Below, piece after piece: positions 34,223 to 45,300 of a DNA stretch of 64,000 bases (position 1 is its first letter; each line of letters begins with the position of its first letter). The stretch is from an uncultured Bacilli bacterium (GTDB lineage: Bacteria > Bacillota_I > Bacilli_A > RF39 > UBA660). A model generated the notes under the pieces. It did no database searches and was not told the DNA's origin. It saw nothing but the letters and a program-made list of their open reading frames with translations. The stretch is taken from contig CAKOKD010000001.1 in the NCBI GenBank assembly GCA_934090935.1, positions 62,001-126,000 of the forward strand, read 5' to 3'. The translations under genes and the position numbers were made by a program.

Positions 34223-34660
34223 TTACTTATTATTTATTAATACCTAAATTAAAAAGTTATTTTGGGGAAAATTTATTTTCCAGTATTAATAAATTTTAAT
34301 CTCAACACATGAGATACTACTTTAAAATTCGACATAAAGTCATAAAATAAATTTTTAAAATTTTCATTTACTATGAAATAGCCTAGCACTCATATCCGAA
34401 AATATAAGTATGATACACTAGTAATAATAATAAATCACATCCTGTGTTTATAATTATTCGTGGTTGTATTTTTATGAATCATCAATTGTTGTTAATAAAC
34501 TACTAAATCCAAACAAGTTTCTTCAGCATCTTTAAGACTAATCGTGAAAAAACATTTTAGTTACACCACCTAGTATAATTATAATATAAAGATAAAAAAA
34601 AGAAAGAGTAAAATTTCAACTAGACATTTTATTTGACATATATGAATAAATTACTATGTA
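34223..34660. other. Gene-free stretch of about 440 bp
   Basis: No ORF of note on either strand, no tRNA-like or riboswitch-like structure recognised. On the minus strand, a short segment reads ISLKDAEETCLDLV before a stop, which may be the last trace of a decayed gene. Otherwise AT-rich filler. Confidence 0.4.
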
Positions 34661-34685
34661 TGTTATAATTTTTGTCAGAGGTGCA
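34661..34685 (+). promoter_or_regulatory. Extended -10 promoter for the 67-residue protein
   Basis: TATGTTATAAT before AGAGGTGC and the ATG. The same TATGTTATAAT box occurs near 1418, so it looks like the common promoter form here. Confidence 0.55.
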
Positions 34686-34687
34686 TT

Positions 34688-34891
34688 ATGGAATTGGATG
34701 AATTAGTTGAAAAGTGTGTACATATCGAATTTAAAGAAGGAGAACCTTTAGAAGGAATACTTATAGAAGTTAAAGATTTTGAGGATTATGAAGATATGAT
34801 TTTTTATTCAACTTTAACTATAAGAGATTATGAAGAAGAGTATCGAGTAGTTTACTTAAATGAGATAGAAAGTATTGAAGAAATAAAATAA
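34688..34891 (+). CDS. Small acidic protein, possible Sm-like fold
   Basis: 67 residues, very acidic, no Cys pair or membrane segment. The pattern CVHIEFKEGEPLEGILIEV...YEEEYRVVYLNEIESIEEI reads as alternating strands and recalls small Sm/SH3-like barrels. GAGGTGC ribosome site, own promoter and terminator, so it is expressed as a single gene. No family recognised. Confidence 0.6.
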   Translation: MELDELVEKCVHIEFKEGEPLEGILIEVKDFEDYEDMIFYSTLTIRDYEEEYRVVYLNEIESIEEIK

Positions 34892-34908
34892 ATTTTGTAT
34901 AATTAAGT

Positions 34909-34931
34909 TGCAGTGCCTACTGCATTTTTTT
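34909..34931 (+). terminator. Terminator after the small acidic gene
   Basis: TGCAGT-GCCT-ACTGCA followed by T7. Confidence 0.85.
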
Positions 34932-34991
34932 ATGCTTTTTTCGTATAAATTTCATAATAGACGTGATATAATTAATCTAGGATGTGATTAT

Positions 34992-35576
34992 ATGTTATAT
35001 AGTAGTGCTAAAAAATATAGAAAGACATGTTTGATTTCATCAATTGCAACATTGATACTTGGTGTAGTGCTTATGATGGAACCAGCTAATTCTTTAAAAA
35101 TTATTACAATGATTATTGGAATAATGACGCTTATTATTGGATGTTTCTGGATATTTGATTATATTAAATCAACACCAGAAGAAAAAATGATAAGCAAATC
35201 TTTACTTCTTGGAGTAATTGCTTCAGGAGTTGGTTTATACTTAATAATTAATACTCAAAGTTTAGTAAAATTTATTACTATTTTAATAGGTATAACTATT
35301 TGTATTAAATCAATAGTTAAACTTCAATTTGCAATTAATATAAGAAACTTCTCTACAGCTTGGAAATATAATTTAGTATTTTCTTTGCTTGGAATAACTT
35401 TAGGAGTATTACTTCTTGCAAATCCTTTTGAAAGTGCTCAAACTTTCTTAAGAATTATTGGGATAGTAATGATCATAGGTTCAGTTATGGAACTTATTGA
35501 ATGTGCATTCCTTATGAAAAATTTAAATATAAAGGAAAAAGCAAAAGAATTGCGTTGGGTTGATAAAGATGAATAG
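34992..35576 (+). CDS. HdeD-like (DUF308) membrane protein
   Basis: 194 residues with six membrane helices in three repeated hairpins, each with a G...L...P pattern (LILGVVLMMEPANSL, ASGVGLYLIINTQSL, LLGITLGVLLLANPF), typical of the HdeD/DUF308 family linked to acid or envelope stress. ATG 34992 follows GGATGTGAT; the upstream frame overlaps the previous terminator. Its stop lies 8 bp into the next gene, so translation is coupled. Confidence 0.8.
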   Translation: MLYSSAKKYRKTCLISSIATLILGVVLMMEPANSLKIITMIIGIMTLIIGCFWIFDYIKSTPEEKMISKSLLLGVIASGVGLYLIINTQSLVKFITILIGITICIKSIVKLQFAINIRNFSTAWKYNLVFSLLGITLGVLLLANPFESAQTFLRIIGIVMIIGSVMELIECAFLMKNLNIKEKAKELRWVDKDE

Positions 35577-37542
35577 ACAAACTAAAAATTTAGGTTATGT
35601 TCTTAATTTTGCTGGAATAATTATGTTTATAGCAATGTTAGGAATAGTTTTATCAAATAAAAATATCAGTTATGAAAGTGGAGCTATATTCTTAGGTTTA
35701 TTTGCTATTGTTCAATTCTTTTTATCATTTATAATAATGAAGGAATTAAAATTGGAGCTATCAAGCAAATGGTTCTTTGGAATAGGTTTTGTATCATTAC
35801 TTATGATATTTCCAGTTCTTTCAAGATCTGACTTATTAAGTGAATTTTTTGAAACAGAAGGAGCAATTTATATTTATCTTTCAATAATTTCGATATTTGT
35901 TGGAATATTTTCTATAATAGTTTCTTATGTTTATAAAAATTTTGGATTTATTAAAGTTACTTATGTATCTTTCTTTGTACTTATCAGTTTAATGTTTAAA
36001 TATTATAATGTTGATATGTTTTATATAATTATAGCTTTATCAGTTTTAGTGCTTTTCTTGAATATATTTGCTTATAAAAAAAGTATCTATACTGTATCAA
36101 AATTATTTACATTTATTATTCCATGTATAATGATAGTTTTATTTGAGAATATGGGTGTTATTAATGCTTTAATATTTATAGCAGTTACATTAACAAACAT
36201 AATTATTGTAATGAGTAGAAATAAAGATATGGAAACATCTCTTTTATCTCTTTTACTTATATTCGGAAGTTTATTCTTATTCGATATGGTTTTATTTAAT
36301 AAAGTAAATTATGATATAAGTTTACCAATAGTTACAAGTGTTCATTTACTAGTAATATTAATAATTGAATATTTTAAATTCGTTAAAAAACATATTTTAG
36401 TAAATTCATACAAGACTGTTAACTATATTTATTTAATAGGAGCAACAGCTATTTTAATTAATCATACGATGTATGCATACTTAGTTTCATCAGTGTTGAT
36501 TTTAATAAGTATGATTGCTAATAAGATATTGTTTAAAGATGATAAGTTTAATACTTATGCTTTACCAGTTGGAATTATGTTTATTATTATTACTGTTTTA
36601 AGTTTTATAAGTAAGAACTATATTTCAATTAGTTATAATTTAGGATTATTTATTGTTAACATAGCTTTAATTCTTTTATATAAGTTTAATAAAAATTATG
36701 GACTTAAGGTAGTTTATTCAATATTAATAGCTGGTATTCTTACAAACTTAGTACTTCTTCCAACTAATACGATTCTTAACTTTATATTGAATTTAGGAGT
36801 TATTTTGGTTGATTATGTATTTGTTACTTTATTTGATGAAAAGAAGAATAGCTTAATCGATTATATATTATATGCATTTTTAGTAATACTTCCAATTATT
36901 CAAATAAACGATTTACCTGTAAATCATATCAAGTATTTAGTTTTAGGATTCTTATATATGATTCTTTTATATAAAAATAGTCATGATAGAATAAAAGCCG
37001 CATTTACAGTTATTACTTTATTTGTAATATTATCTTTATATATTGATGGTGTTATCAGTATTCCATGGTTATATGAATTGATAGTTGTAACTATTTCAAT
37101 TGTAGGAATATATTTATTCAGTTATTTAGTAATTCCAAGTGATAATGAAAAAAGATTATTTAACATAATAGTAACAGATGTAGTATTAATTGATTTACTT
37201 ACTTTTAGAAGTATAATGTATGTGGATATCTATATTTTAGTTATTTCACTTATAATGATACTTTATAGTATAAAACGAGAAGATAATAAATTATATTTAG
37301 CATCAGGACTTATTTATGCATTTATAAGTTTAGCATCAATGCTTTCATTATTAAGCAATATACCTTTATTTATGTACTTATTCCTAGTTGGATTTGTTCT
37401 TATGATAAGTGTAATATTCTTGATAAGAGATGAATCTAAAAGGAATCAAACAAAAATAAATTATTGTCCAAACTGTGGTAAAAGAGTTGAAGACAATGAT
37501 AAGTTCTGTGCTAATTGTGGGGAAAATTTGGATGAAAAATAA
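35569..37542 (+). CDS. Polytopic membrane protein with C-terminal zinc ribbon
   Basis: 657 residues with about 18 predicted membrane helices in even spacing and a cytoplasmic tail ending in a double-CxxC zinc ribbon (YCPNCGKRVEDNDKFCANCG). It resembles DUF2339-like or O-antigen-polymerase-like membrane scaffolds, but no family is certain. It overlaps both the HdeD-like gene before it and the nuclease gene after it, so the three form one operon. Confidence 0.65.
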   Translation: MNRQTKNLGYVLNFAGIIMFIAMLGIVLSNKNISYESGAIFLGLFAIVQFFLSFIIMKELKLELSSKWFFGIGFVSLLMIFPVLSRSDLLSEFFETEGAIYIYLSIISIFVGIFSIIVSYVYKNFGFIKVTYVSFFVLISLMFKYYNVDMFYIIIALSVLVLFLNIFAYKKSIYTVSKLFTFIIPCIMIVLFENMGVINALIFIAVTLTNIIIVMSRNKDMETSLLSLLLIFGSLFLFDMVLFNKVNYDISLPIVTSVHLLVILIIEYFKFVKKHILVNSYKTVNYIYLIGATAILINHTMYAYLVSSVLILISMIANKILFKDDKFNTYALPVGIMFIIITVLSFISKNYISISYNLGLFIVNIALILLYKFNKNYGLKVVYSILIAGILTNLVLLPTNTILNFILNLGVILVDYVFVTLFDEKKNSLIDYILYAFLVILPIIQINDLPVNHIKYLVLGFLYMILLYKNSHDRIKAAFTVITLFVILSLYIDGVISIPWLYELIVVTISIVGIYLFSYLVIPSDNEKRLFNIIVTDVVLIDLLTFRSIMYVDIYILVISLIMILYSIKREDNKLYLASGLIYAFISLASMLSLLSNIPLFMYLFLVGFVLMISVIFLIRDESKRNQTKINYCPNCGKRVEDNDKFCANCGENLDEK

Positions 37543-38182
37543 AGTCGTATTTTTAGTTTTAATTTTATGTTTAGTTTTTTCAAGTAATGTTTATGCAGGT
37601 AGTATTAAAAGTGCAAAACTAGAAAAGTGTGTTGATGGTGATACAGCTTATTTTATAGTAGATGGAGAGTCTTATAAGTATCGTTTTCTAGCAATAAATA
37701 CTCCTGAAAAGAAAGAAGAGTATGGAGATGTTGCTAGTGAAGTTACTTGTAATATGTTAACAAATGCTAAAAAGATTGAGATTGAAATTGATGATAAAGC
37801 AAGTAAAACGGATAAATATGGTAGAAGCTTAGGTTGGATATTTGTTGATGATCAACTTCTACAAAGCTATCTTGTTGAAAATGGATATGCTAAAGTGGAG
37901 TATATTTATGGTAAATATAAATATGTAAATGAGCTTTGTAATCTTGAAAGTGAAGCTATCAACAAGGGATTAAACATCTGGAAAAATATGAAAACATATG
38001 AGGGGTATTGTAATAATATAGAAAAAACCAAGGATAATACAGTTTTGAGCTCAATCATGAAAGGTGAATATGATAAAGTTTATAAAAAGCTTGAAGAAAA
38101 TCCTAATATGATTATTTCTGTTTTATTGTTAATAATAATATTTTTACTTCTTATCATATTTAAAAAGAGAAAATCTATTTAG
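37532..38182 (+). CDS. Membrane-anchored thermonuclease (SNase-like)
   Basis: 216 residues. A signal-like N-terminus (VVFLVLILCLVFSSNVYA) is followed by an OB-fold SNase domain (about 25-150) with the catalytic residues in YRFLAINTPEKKEEYG and TDKYGRSLGWIFV, then a C-terminal membrane helix (IISVLLLIIIFLLLIIF) and basic tail. So it is an extracytoplasmic Ca2+-dependent nuclease held at the membrane, possibly for nucleic-acid scavenging. ATG 37532 overlaps the end of the previous gene by 11 bp. Confidence 0.88.
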   Translation: MKNKVVFLVLILCLVFSSNVYAGSIKSAKLEKCVDGDTAYFIVDGESYKYRFLAINTPEKKEEYGDVASEVTCNMLTNAKKIEIEIDDKASKTDKYGRSLGWIFVDDQLLQSYLVENGYAKVEYIYGKYKYVNELCNLESEAINKGLNIWKNMKTYEGYCNNIEKTKDNTVLSSIMKGEYDKVYKKLEENPNMIISVLLLIIIFLLLIIFKKRKSI

Positions 38183-38202
38183 TTTTAGATTTTCTCTTTT
38201 TT
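38162..38202. terminator. Bidirectional terminator
   Basis: AAAAAGAGAAAATCTA/TAGATTTTCTCTTTTT between convergent genes; it overlaps both stop codons. Confidence 0.9.
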
Positions 38203-38621
38203 AGTTTGTTTTCTTCAGTTTTATAAGCGACTATATTAATTATAATGATTGGTATAAAAAGAAGAGATGTCATTAAATTATCCATTAAGCTTTTTGTTAA
38301 ATTAATCGATAATATAAACATAAGTACCCAAAGGCATATGCTTATAAATCCGTGTTCTAGATTTTTATATTTAATACATGTAATGTTAAGCACAAATATA
38401 AATGCAAGTATTAAAAGCAGTAAAGCCCAGAATGTTGAAGAGTATAATGTCTCTAGAAGTTTTTCTACACCTATTGCATTATATATCAAAGAATCATCAT
38501 AACTAAGAGAGTCAGAATATACAAATGAAAGAGTACATACAAGACTTAATAATCCTTCACATAAAGTTAATATAAGTAAATACGGACTGTGTTCCTTAAA
38601 AAGTTTTTTTATTTTTTTCAT
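38175..38621 (-). CDS. Four-helix membrane protein, unknown
   Basis: 148 residues, four membrane helices (YLLILTLCEGLLSLVCTLSF, STFWALLLLILAFIFVLNIT, GFISICLWVLMFILSINL, TSLLFIPIIIINIVAY) and a Lys-rich C-terminus. GGTGATATG precedes the ATG on the minus strand. No motif suggests function. Confidence 0.6.
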   Translation of the reverse strand: MKKIKKLFKEHSPYLLILTLCEGLLSLVCTLSFVYSDSLSYDDSLIYNAIGVEKLLETLYSSTFWALLLLILAFIFVLNITCIKYKNLEHGFISICLWVLMFILSINLTKSLMDNLMTSLLFIPIIIINIVAYKTEENKLKKRKSKTK

Positions 38622-38727
38622 ATCATCACCATAAACATTATAGCATAGTATATATGAAAAATAGTTGAAAACTATAAAATTATACTTTTATTGTTCCCTA
38701 TGATATACTTTTATTAGAGGTGGATAG

Positions 38728-39141
38728 ATGAATAAAAGACTTTTTTTGATGGTGTTAGTTGTTTTGGTTTTATTAACTGGATGTGGAAATAAATTAAGTA
38801 AAGATGTAATAAATCAAAGAAATAAATTTATAGATTCTCTAGGGGTAACCAGTGATGAAAGAATAATTGTTAGAAATAAAAAGAAAAATCAATATTACGA
38901 ATATATTATTAACAATAATTCATATAAATCTTATCTATATATTTTGCATAATAGTAAAGAAGAATATGAAAAATATATAGGCGAGAAAGAAAATACGAAA
39001 TATTATGAATTAAAAAAATATGATAATTCACTTATAACTAGAGTTAATTATTTAAGTGGATATGCAAGAGATAATGAAAATATAAGAGATGAAATAATCA
39101 ATAATTTTAATAAAGATAAAAAGTATGTGATTATATATTAA
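38728..39141 (+). CDS. Small lipoprotein
   Basis: 137 residues. A lipoprotein signal peptide with lipobox LLTGC near residue 19 is followed by a charged extracytoplasmic domain. AGAGGTGG lies before the ATG. It is followed by a terminator and the promoter of the giant surface protein. Function unknown. Confidence 0.75.
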   Translation: MNKRLFLMVLVVLVLLTGCGNKLSKDVINQRNKFIDSLGVTSDERIIVRNKKKNQYYEYIINNNSYKSYLYILHNSKEEYEKYIGEKENTKYYELKKYDNSLITRVNYLSGYARDNENIRDEIINNFNKDKKYVIIY

Positions 39142-39180
39142 AAGGGCAAAAATAATGTAAAATGTGTTTTTGCTTTTTTA
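39141..39180 (+). terminator. Terminator after lipoprotein gene
   Basis: The stem AAAGGGCAAAAA / GTTTTTGCTTTT ends in T6 with a loop of about 15 nt. Confidence 0.6.
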
Positions 39181-39247
39181 ATGTTGAAAAGTAAAAAGTT
39201 TTCGACAAAAAAGGACAAAAAAAGTAAAAAATAATGTATGTCAAGTA

Positions 39248-39277
39248 TTGATTTTCATATTGACAAGATAGTATAAT
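39248..39277 (+). promoter_or_regulatory. Promoter of the giant surface protein gene
   Basis: TTGATT (39248-39253), 18-bp spacer, TATAAT (39272-39277), 13 nt before the AGAGGTG ribosome site. Confidence 0.7.
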
Positions 39278-39302
39278 TTAAGAAGATGATAGAGGTGTGC
39301 AG

Positions 39303-42300
39303 ATGAGGACAAAAGAGGAAATAAAAAAAGTTCCAGAAGTGGAAGGAGTTTCTTTAAAAGAGGCAAAAGAAATATTAGAAAAAGCTAATATAGAGATAGA
39401 AAAAGAAAAAAAGAAATTCAATATATTTGAAAAAAGTGGAAAAGTAATAAAAGTAGAACCAAAAGAGAAAACAAAATTAAAAAAGAATGAAAAAGTAGTT
39501 TTATATGTAAATGATAGAAGACCAATACTTGTAATAATTCTTTTATTTTTACTATGTGCACTTTTTATGATGTTCAGATCAGGAACAATCTCAACACTTA
39601 TCAATACAACTGCACCAGTAATAGAAAGTAAAACACATGAATGGAGTCAAAGTGTTTTAGTTAATGTAAAAAAAGATGCAACTATGAAAAACACATTAGA
39701 TCATTATGAATATTGTGTAACAAGTAGAAAAAATACGATTGGTTGTGTTTGGAGAAAAACAACAACAAAAAATACAATTGTAAGTAAAACTGGAAAATGG
39801 TATGTATATTTCAGAGGTATAGACGAAAAAAATAACAAGAGTAGAGTAAGTAATCGAGAATATGTACTTGTAGATAATGAAAGTCCAGTTATAAAGGAAA
39901 TAGAAGTAAAAAATGGAAAAGTAACTATTGATGCAAAGGATAGACATAGTGGAATAGATAAAATATATTATAGTTATGATGGAGAAAATTATATTGAAGC
40001 AAGTAAAAGTTTTGACATAGACAAATCTACTAAAATAATTTATATAAAAATAGTTGATAAGGCTGGTAATGAGATTATTTTAAGCAAAAATGTTGATGAT
40101 TCAACTTCTTGCGATTTAAACTGCGATACAAATAACGATGGTAAATGTGATTTGAACTGTGATACAGATAATGACGGAAAATGTGATTTGAACTGTGATA
40201 CAGATAATGACGGAAAATGTGATTTGAACTGTGATACAGATAATGACGGAAAATGTGATTTAAACTGTGATACAGACAATGATGGAAAATGTGATTTGAA
40301 CTGTACAAATAATGCTACAACAACTAAGAGTACTACGACTAAAGCATCATCTACAACAACAACCGAATTAATTGATAATAAAGTTCCAATTATAAATTTG
40401 AATAAAGTTCCATCAAAATTTATATATGGAAGTAAATATGATTTACCAAGTTACTATAAATTTGGACCTAAGGGTGGAAAAGTTAAGTGCATAGTAGATG
40501 GAAAAGATGAAAAAACTGATACAAGTGATTTAGGAATTGGAAAACATAATATTGTTTGTACAGCATATGGAAATAACGGAATAAATGTAAGAGTATCAAA
40601 AATGGTAGAAGTAGATGTTCCAGAAGGAGAAGAGGAAGAATGGGATGGATGGATAAGATTAAATCTTTACTATCCAGCTAATTCAACTAATTGGCAATGG
40701 AGAATAGGAAAAGATGGTGAAATTCGAGATGGATATGATTTCACTGGTTGGCAAGACTATACAGGACCTATACTAGTAAAATTAGAAGATGTAAAAAATG
40801 TTTATATAAGATACAATCTTTTAGGAGAAACTTATGTAATAGCTCCAAGTGGTAAAGTAGCCGTTGATATTGAACCTTCTGAATATACCATATTAAAAGG
40901 AGAAAAGACTAAAGTAAAGATTTATTACGAAAAAGATGCTTTAACTAAAGAGTATAGAGTTGGAGCATCTGATTGGATGGAATATACAGGTGAATTTGAG
41001 GTAGAAGCTAACACTTTAATAGAAGCAAGAAGTACTAAAGAAGAAAGAGTTTATAACTCTGATGGAGAGTATTTATATAGTAAGAAAATAAAAGGAAACG
41101 ATTCAGTATTCATAAGTGAACTCTTAGCACCTCCTGGAGTAAGTATAAATCCAAGCGATAAAAAATATACAGGCACTATTGAAGGAGGATATACTGAAGA
41201 AGGAAATTCTGAAAGTTCTGGAAAGTATGGGCCAACAGAAAGAGCAGATGGAAGCTATACAACTATTCCAGATGTTGATTTTAAACCAAGTGAGTATTTA
41301 GATGGTCCAATTATATCTGGATCTCCATCATCGACTTTAACTGATAAAGTGAAAATTCAAGTGACAACAAAAGATGAAGCAGAAGCCATATATGTTCAAG
41401 TTGGATATGGTTCTTATTTTGAATATACAGGTGAATTTGAAGTAACTAGTAATACAACCATTTATGCTTATTATGTAAGAAAAAGCGATGGTATGATTTC
41501 AAGAAGGAGTTATTATCGAGTAAAAAATATAAAATATGGCTATAGACCATATGTAAGAATTGATACCACTCCTGATTATTTGTCAAGCAATGCAAATGAA
41601 GTTATTGCTAAGATTAGTGGAAGTGATTATGATACTTTGGAGTATAGTTTTGATGGATATATTTACCAAAAATATACTGGAGAAATTAAAGTTACTAGTA
41701 GTTGTACTATATACGCAAGAGGAACTAACTCTTATGGAGCAACTGTTGAAAAAGAATACATAACAACTAAGAATGCTCCTACATCAAAGAAAAACTTAAC
41801 AATTGAAATATTTGCTGATCCTGTTAAAAGCAATAAATTAGTAAATAAAACTAGAATTAGCATTGATTATGATATTAATGCAGAAAAGAAATATTATAAG
41901 TTGGCTGGAGAAAGTGAATATAAAGAATATACTGGTCCATTTGAAATAGATGAAAATACAACTATATATGCATATGCTACAAGTAAAAATGCAGTTGGAT
42001 ATAAAGATAAAGGTATAGATTTTTTAACAACTGGTATAATGGCTCCAATAATAACAGTTAAACCTACAACTAATACTAGCATGGTTAAAGTAACTATTGA
42101 GTTTGATCAAAATGCTAGTCAAAAGTATTATCAAATAGATAATGGAGAGAAGCTTTATTATACTGGAGAATTTGAAATATATAAAAATTCTAATATATAT
42201 GCATATAATGCAAATACTTTGGGTTATGAAGCATCCTCTTCAAAAGAGATTACAAACGTTAATAAAAATTTAAGATATTATGTAATTGATAAAGGAAAGT

Positions 42301-45300
42301 ATTACATAATTAAACTTAATTATCCAAGTGGAGCAAGCGTTAGAGAATATAAGTGGAAAGCAGATGGAACTTGGAAAAATTATGATGATATAGGAATACT
42401 TCTAATAAAACCAGAATATAAAGACGAATTTAATTTAGACGGTTACGATGGAATAAAGGTTCAAGATGAGTATGGTAAAGATGTAATATTTACTGATCAT
42501 TATTATTTAATAGATGTTCCTTTCAGTAAATTAATGGAAAACTTGTTTATGAGATGGGATAGAACAAAACCATCAGCTCCTGATATAATGATTGAACCTG
42601 AGGATGAAACTTCTAGGGAAGTGAAAGTAATTATTAATTATAGTAAGACTTTAGAAAAGAAATATTATAAATTAGTAAATGAAGGTGGGCAAAGTACAGG
42701 TTGGATGGAATATACAGGACCATTCAATGTATCTAAAAATGGAGTTATTGTTTATGCTAAAGGTGAAACATATACTCAAGTGGAAAGCGATATATCTAGT
42801 AGAAAAATAACAAATATTGATAATACAGCTCCAGATATAATTGTTAATGGAGATTTAGACTCGCCAAAACAAAAAATTAATTTATTTATTCGCGTAGAAG
42901 ATAAATCAGTTATAGATAGAATAAAGTATGCTAAAGGAAATAAAAATGTAGATTACTTTAAAAATAATGGTAGTGTCATAGATAACTTTAGTACAATAAC
43001 CATTGAAGAAAATGATGAATATACGTTCTATGCAATAGATGAGCTTGGCAATGCCGGAGTTAAAATTATTAATGTAACTAATATAGATAAAGATGCTCCA
43101 AATATTGTAATAAATGTGGAAGCAAAGAGTAAGACTATTGAAACAAAAGTTACAATAGATTATGGAGATTCAAAAGTAAAACTTTATAAAATTGGTGAAA
43201 ATGGTGAATATAAAGAATATACTGATAAGTTGATATTGAAATCGAGTGATTTATTTAATCTTAAAAATGAGGATGGAAGTTTAACTATTTATGCAAAAGG
43301 TATAGACGAAGCTTTAAATGAATCTATTGTAAAAGAGATAACTTATGTATTAGACTTAGATGAAATAAAATCACCTGTTATAAATGTAAGTGATGGATAT
43401 CCAATGTTAACAAGAGATGGAATGATAGAAGAAAAACAAAGTTATATCTCTTATGATACAAAGGATGATATTGAAAATTATTATAAAATAGACGATGGAA
43501 AATATGTTTTATATAATGGATCGATAACAATAAAATCAGGTAAAATTACTGCAAGAAGTGAAAGAAAATTAAGTGGTCAAGTTGTTGAGGTAAGTGCAAA
43601 TGTAGTTGTTCCAGCAAATTCAATTGGTAAAAACGCTTATGATGGTGATTTACAAACAAGTGAAACAATTGCAAGAGGTGTAAGTAAATTATTTACAATA
43701 AATCCTAATCTTTATGGTGAAAAATTGAAAATATATACGGGTGTTTCTGTATCAAATACATCAACGATTAAATTGTATGACAAAGATAAAAAATTGTTGA
43801 ATGAAATACCTACAGTTGCAGTATTAACAATTGCAAATATTGAAGATGGAACTTATTATGTTGAAATAAATTCTGGAAGTGGAACCCTAGATGTAAGAGA
43901 AATAAGCTTACAAAACGAGAATTTTATTAATGATCTACATACACCTATTATCAGTATAAGTGAAAGCGGATGGGCTGCAGAAAAAGTAGCAACAGTAAAA
44001 TACTATAGTGATGAATATAAAAATGAATACAGTTTAGATAATGGTTCAACATGGTTAGATTATCAAGACCCTATTAAATTGATTGAACCAACAAATGTAA
44101 TAGCAAGAACTATAAGAGATGAAAAAGTAATAGGTTCAAGTAACTTTATAGTAACAAAAATTGATACAGAAGAGCCTGTTATTGAATTGAATATTGGTAA
44201 CAAAATTCAATTGGGATATGACAAAAATATTCCAACATATTATAAAGAGACTCCATCAGGAACTAATGTAGAATGTAGAGATGGAAATGAAGTAGTAACA
44301 AATACAAGTGAATTAAAACTTGGAAAGCATAGCATTGTATGTACGGCAACAACGGGTGTTGGAAGAAAAGTAAGTGTGGAGAAAAAAATTGAAATTGTTG
44401 AGGCACATGATTTTGAATCCGATAGCATTTTAGCAGCAATAGCCGATAAAGATATAATAACTGGAAAATATAAGATACAAGTAAATGATGAAGTATATTC
44501 AGTTCATGTAGTAACATATGATGAAAATCAACATTTTACTGAAAATCAAACATTTGGAGATGCAAAAGATGTAGCAACAGCTGATGACTATGCTCAAAAT
44601 ATGGTAATAGTAAAAATAAATGGAGATTTAGAAATAGATTCAGGAGTAACAGTAGCACCATATTATGATGAAACATATGGAGGACCAAAAGGTTTCATGT
44701 TATATGTAACAGGAAAGTTAACAAATAATGGAACAATAGATAATTCACACGGAGCATATGCGGAAGGCCAAAATGTATACTTATGGAAGAATACTGATGG
44801 TTCTTATGAATATGTACCAGCAGAAGGAGCTGTTGGAAACAGCATTGCTGGTGTTGGAAGAATGACTGGATCTGGTGGTGGTGGATCTGCATATGGTGGT
44901 ACTCCAGGATCAGGTGGATCAGGAACTAGCTATTCTGGAGGAACCGGAGGAGGCGCATCTCACCACGGAAGTGCAAGTTCAGGAGCAGCTTTTGGAGGAG
45001 CTGGAGGTTATGGTTCTACATCTAATTGTACTTTTGCCTGCGGAGGCGGAGCTGGAAATCCAGGTGGAGCTGGAGCTTGTGGACCAAATGGTGCAAATGG
45101 GACTGGTGGATTATTAATAATATATTCAGATACTTATATAAATAAAGGAATTGTATCATCTCATGGATATTCTGGTGGAATAGGCGGATCTGTTGGCGAA
45201 GGCGGAGGAGGATCTGGTGGAGGTTCTATTAATATTTTTATTAATCAAAATACTGTACTAAATCAGGAAGATTCAACATTATCTACAGATACGCACTATT

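Noticed and set aside
40040..40308. Long open frames on the minus strand across the 36-bp repeats, and the regular spacing as a possible CRISPR array
   Set aside because: The units are contiguous without unique spacers and are coding in the plus strand; minus frames are mirror images of the repeat.
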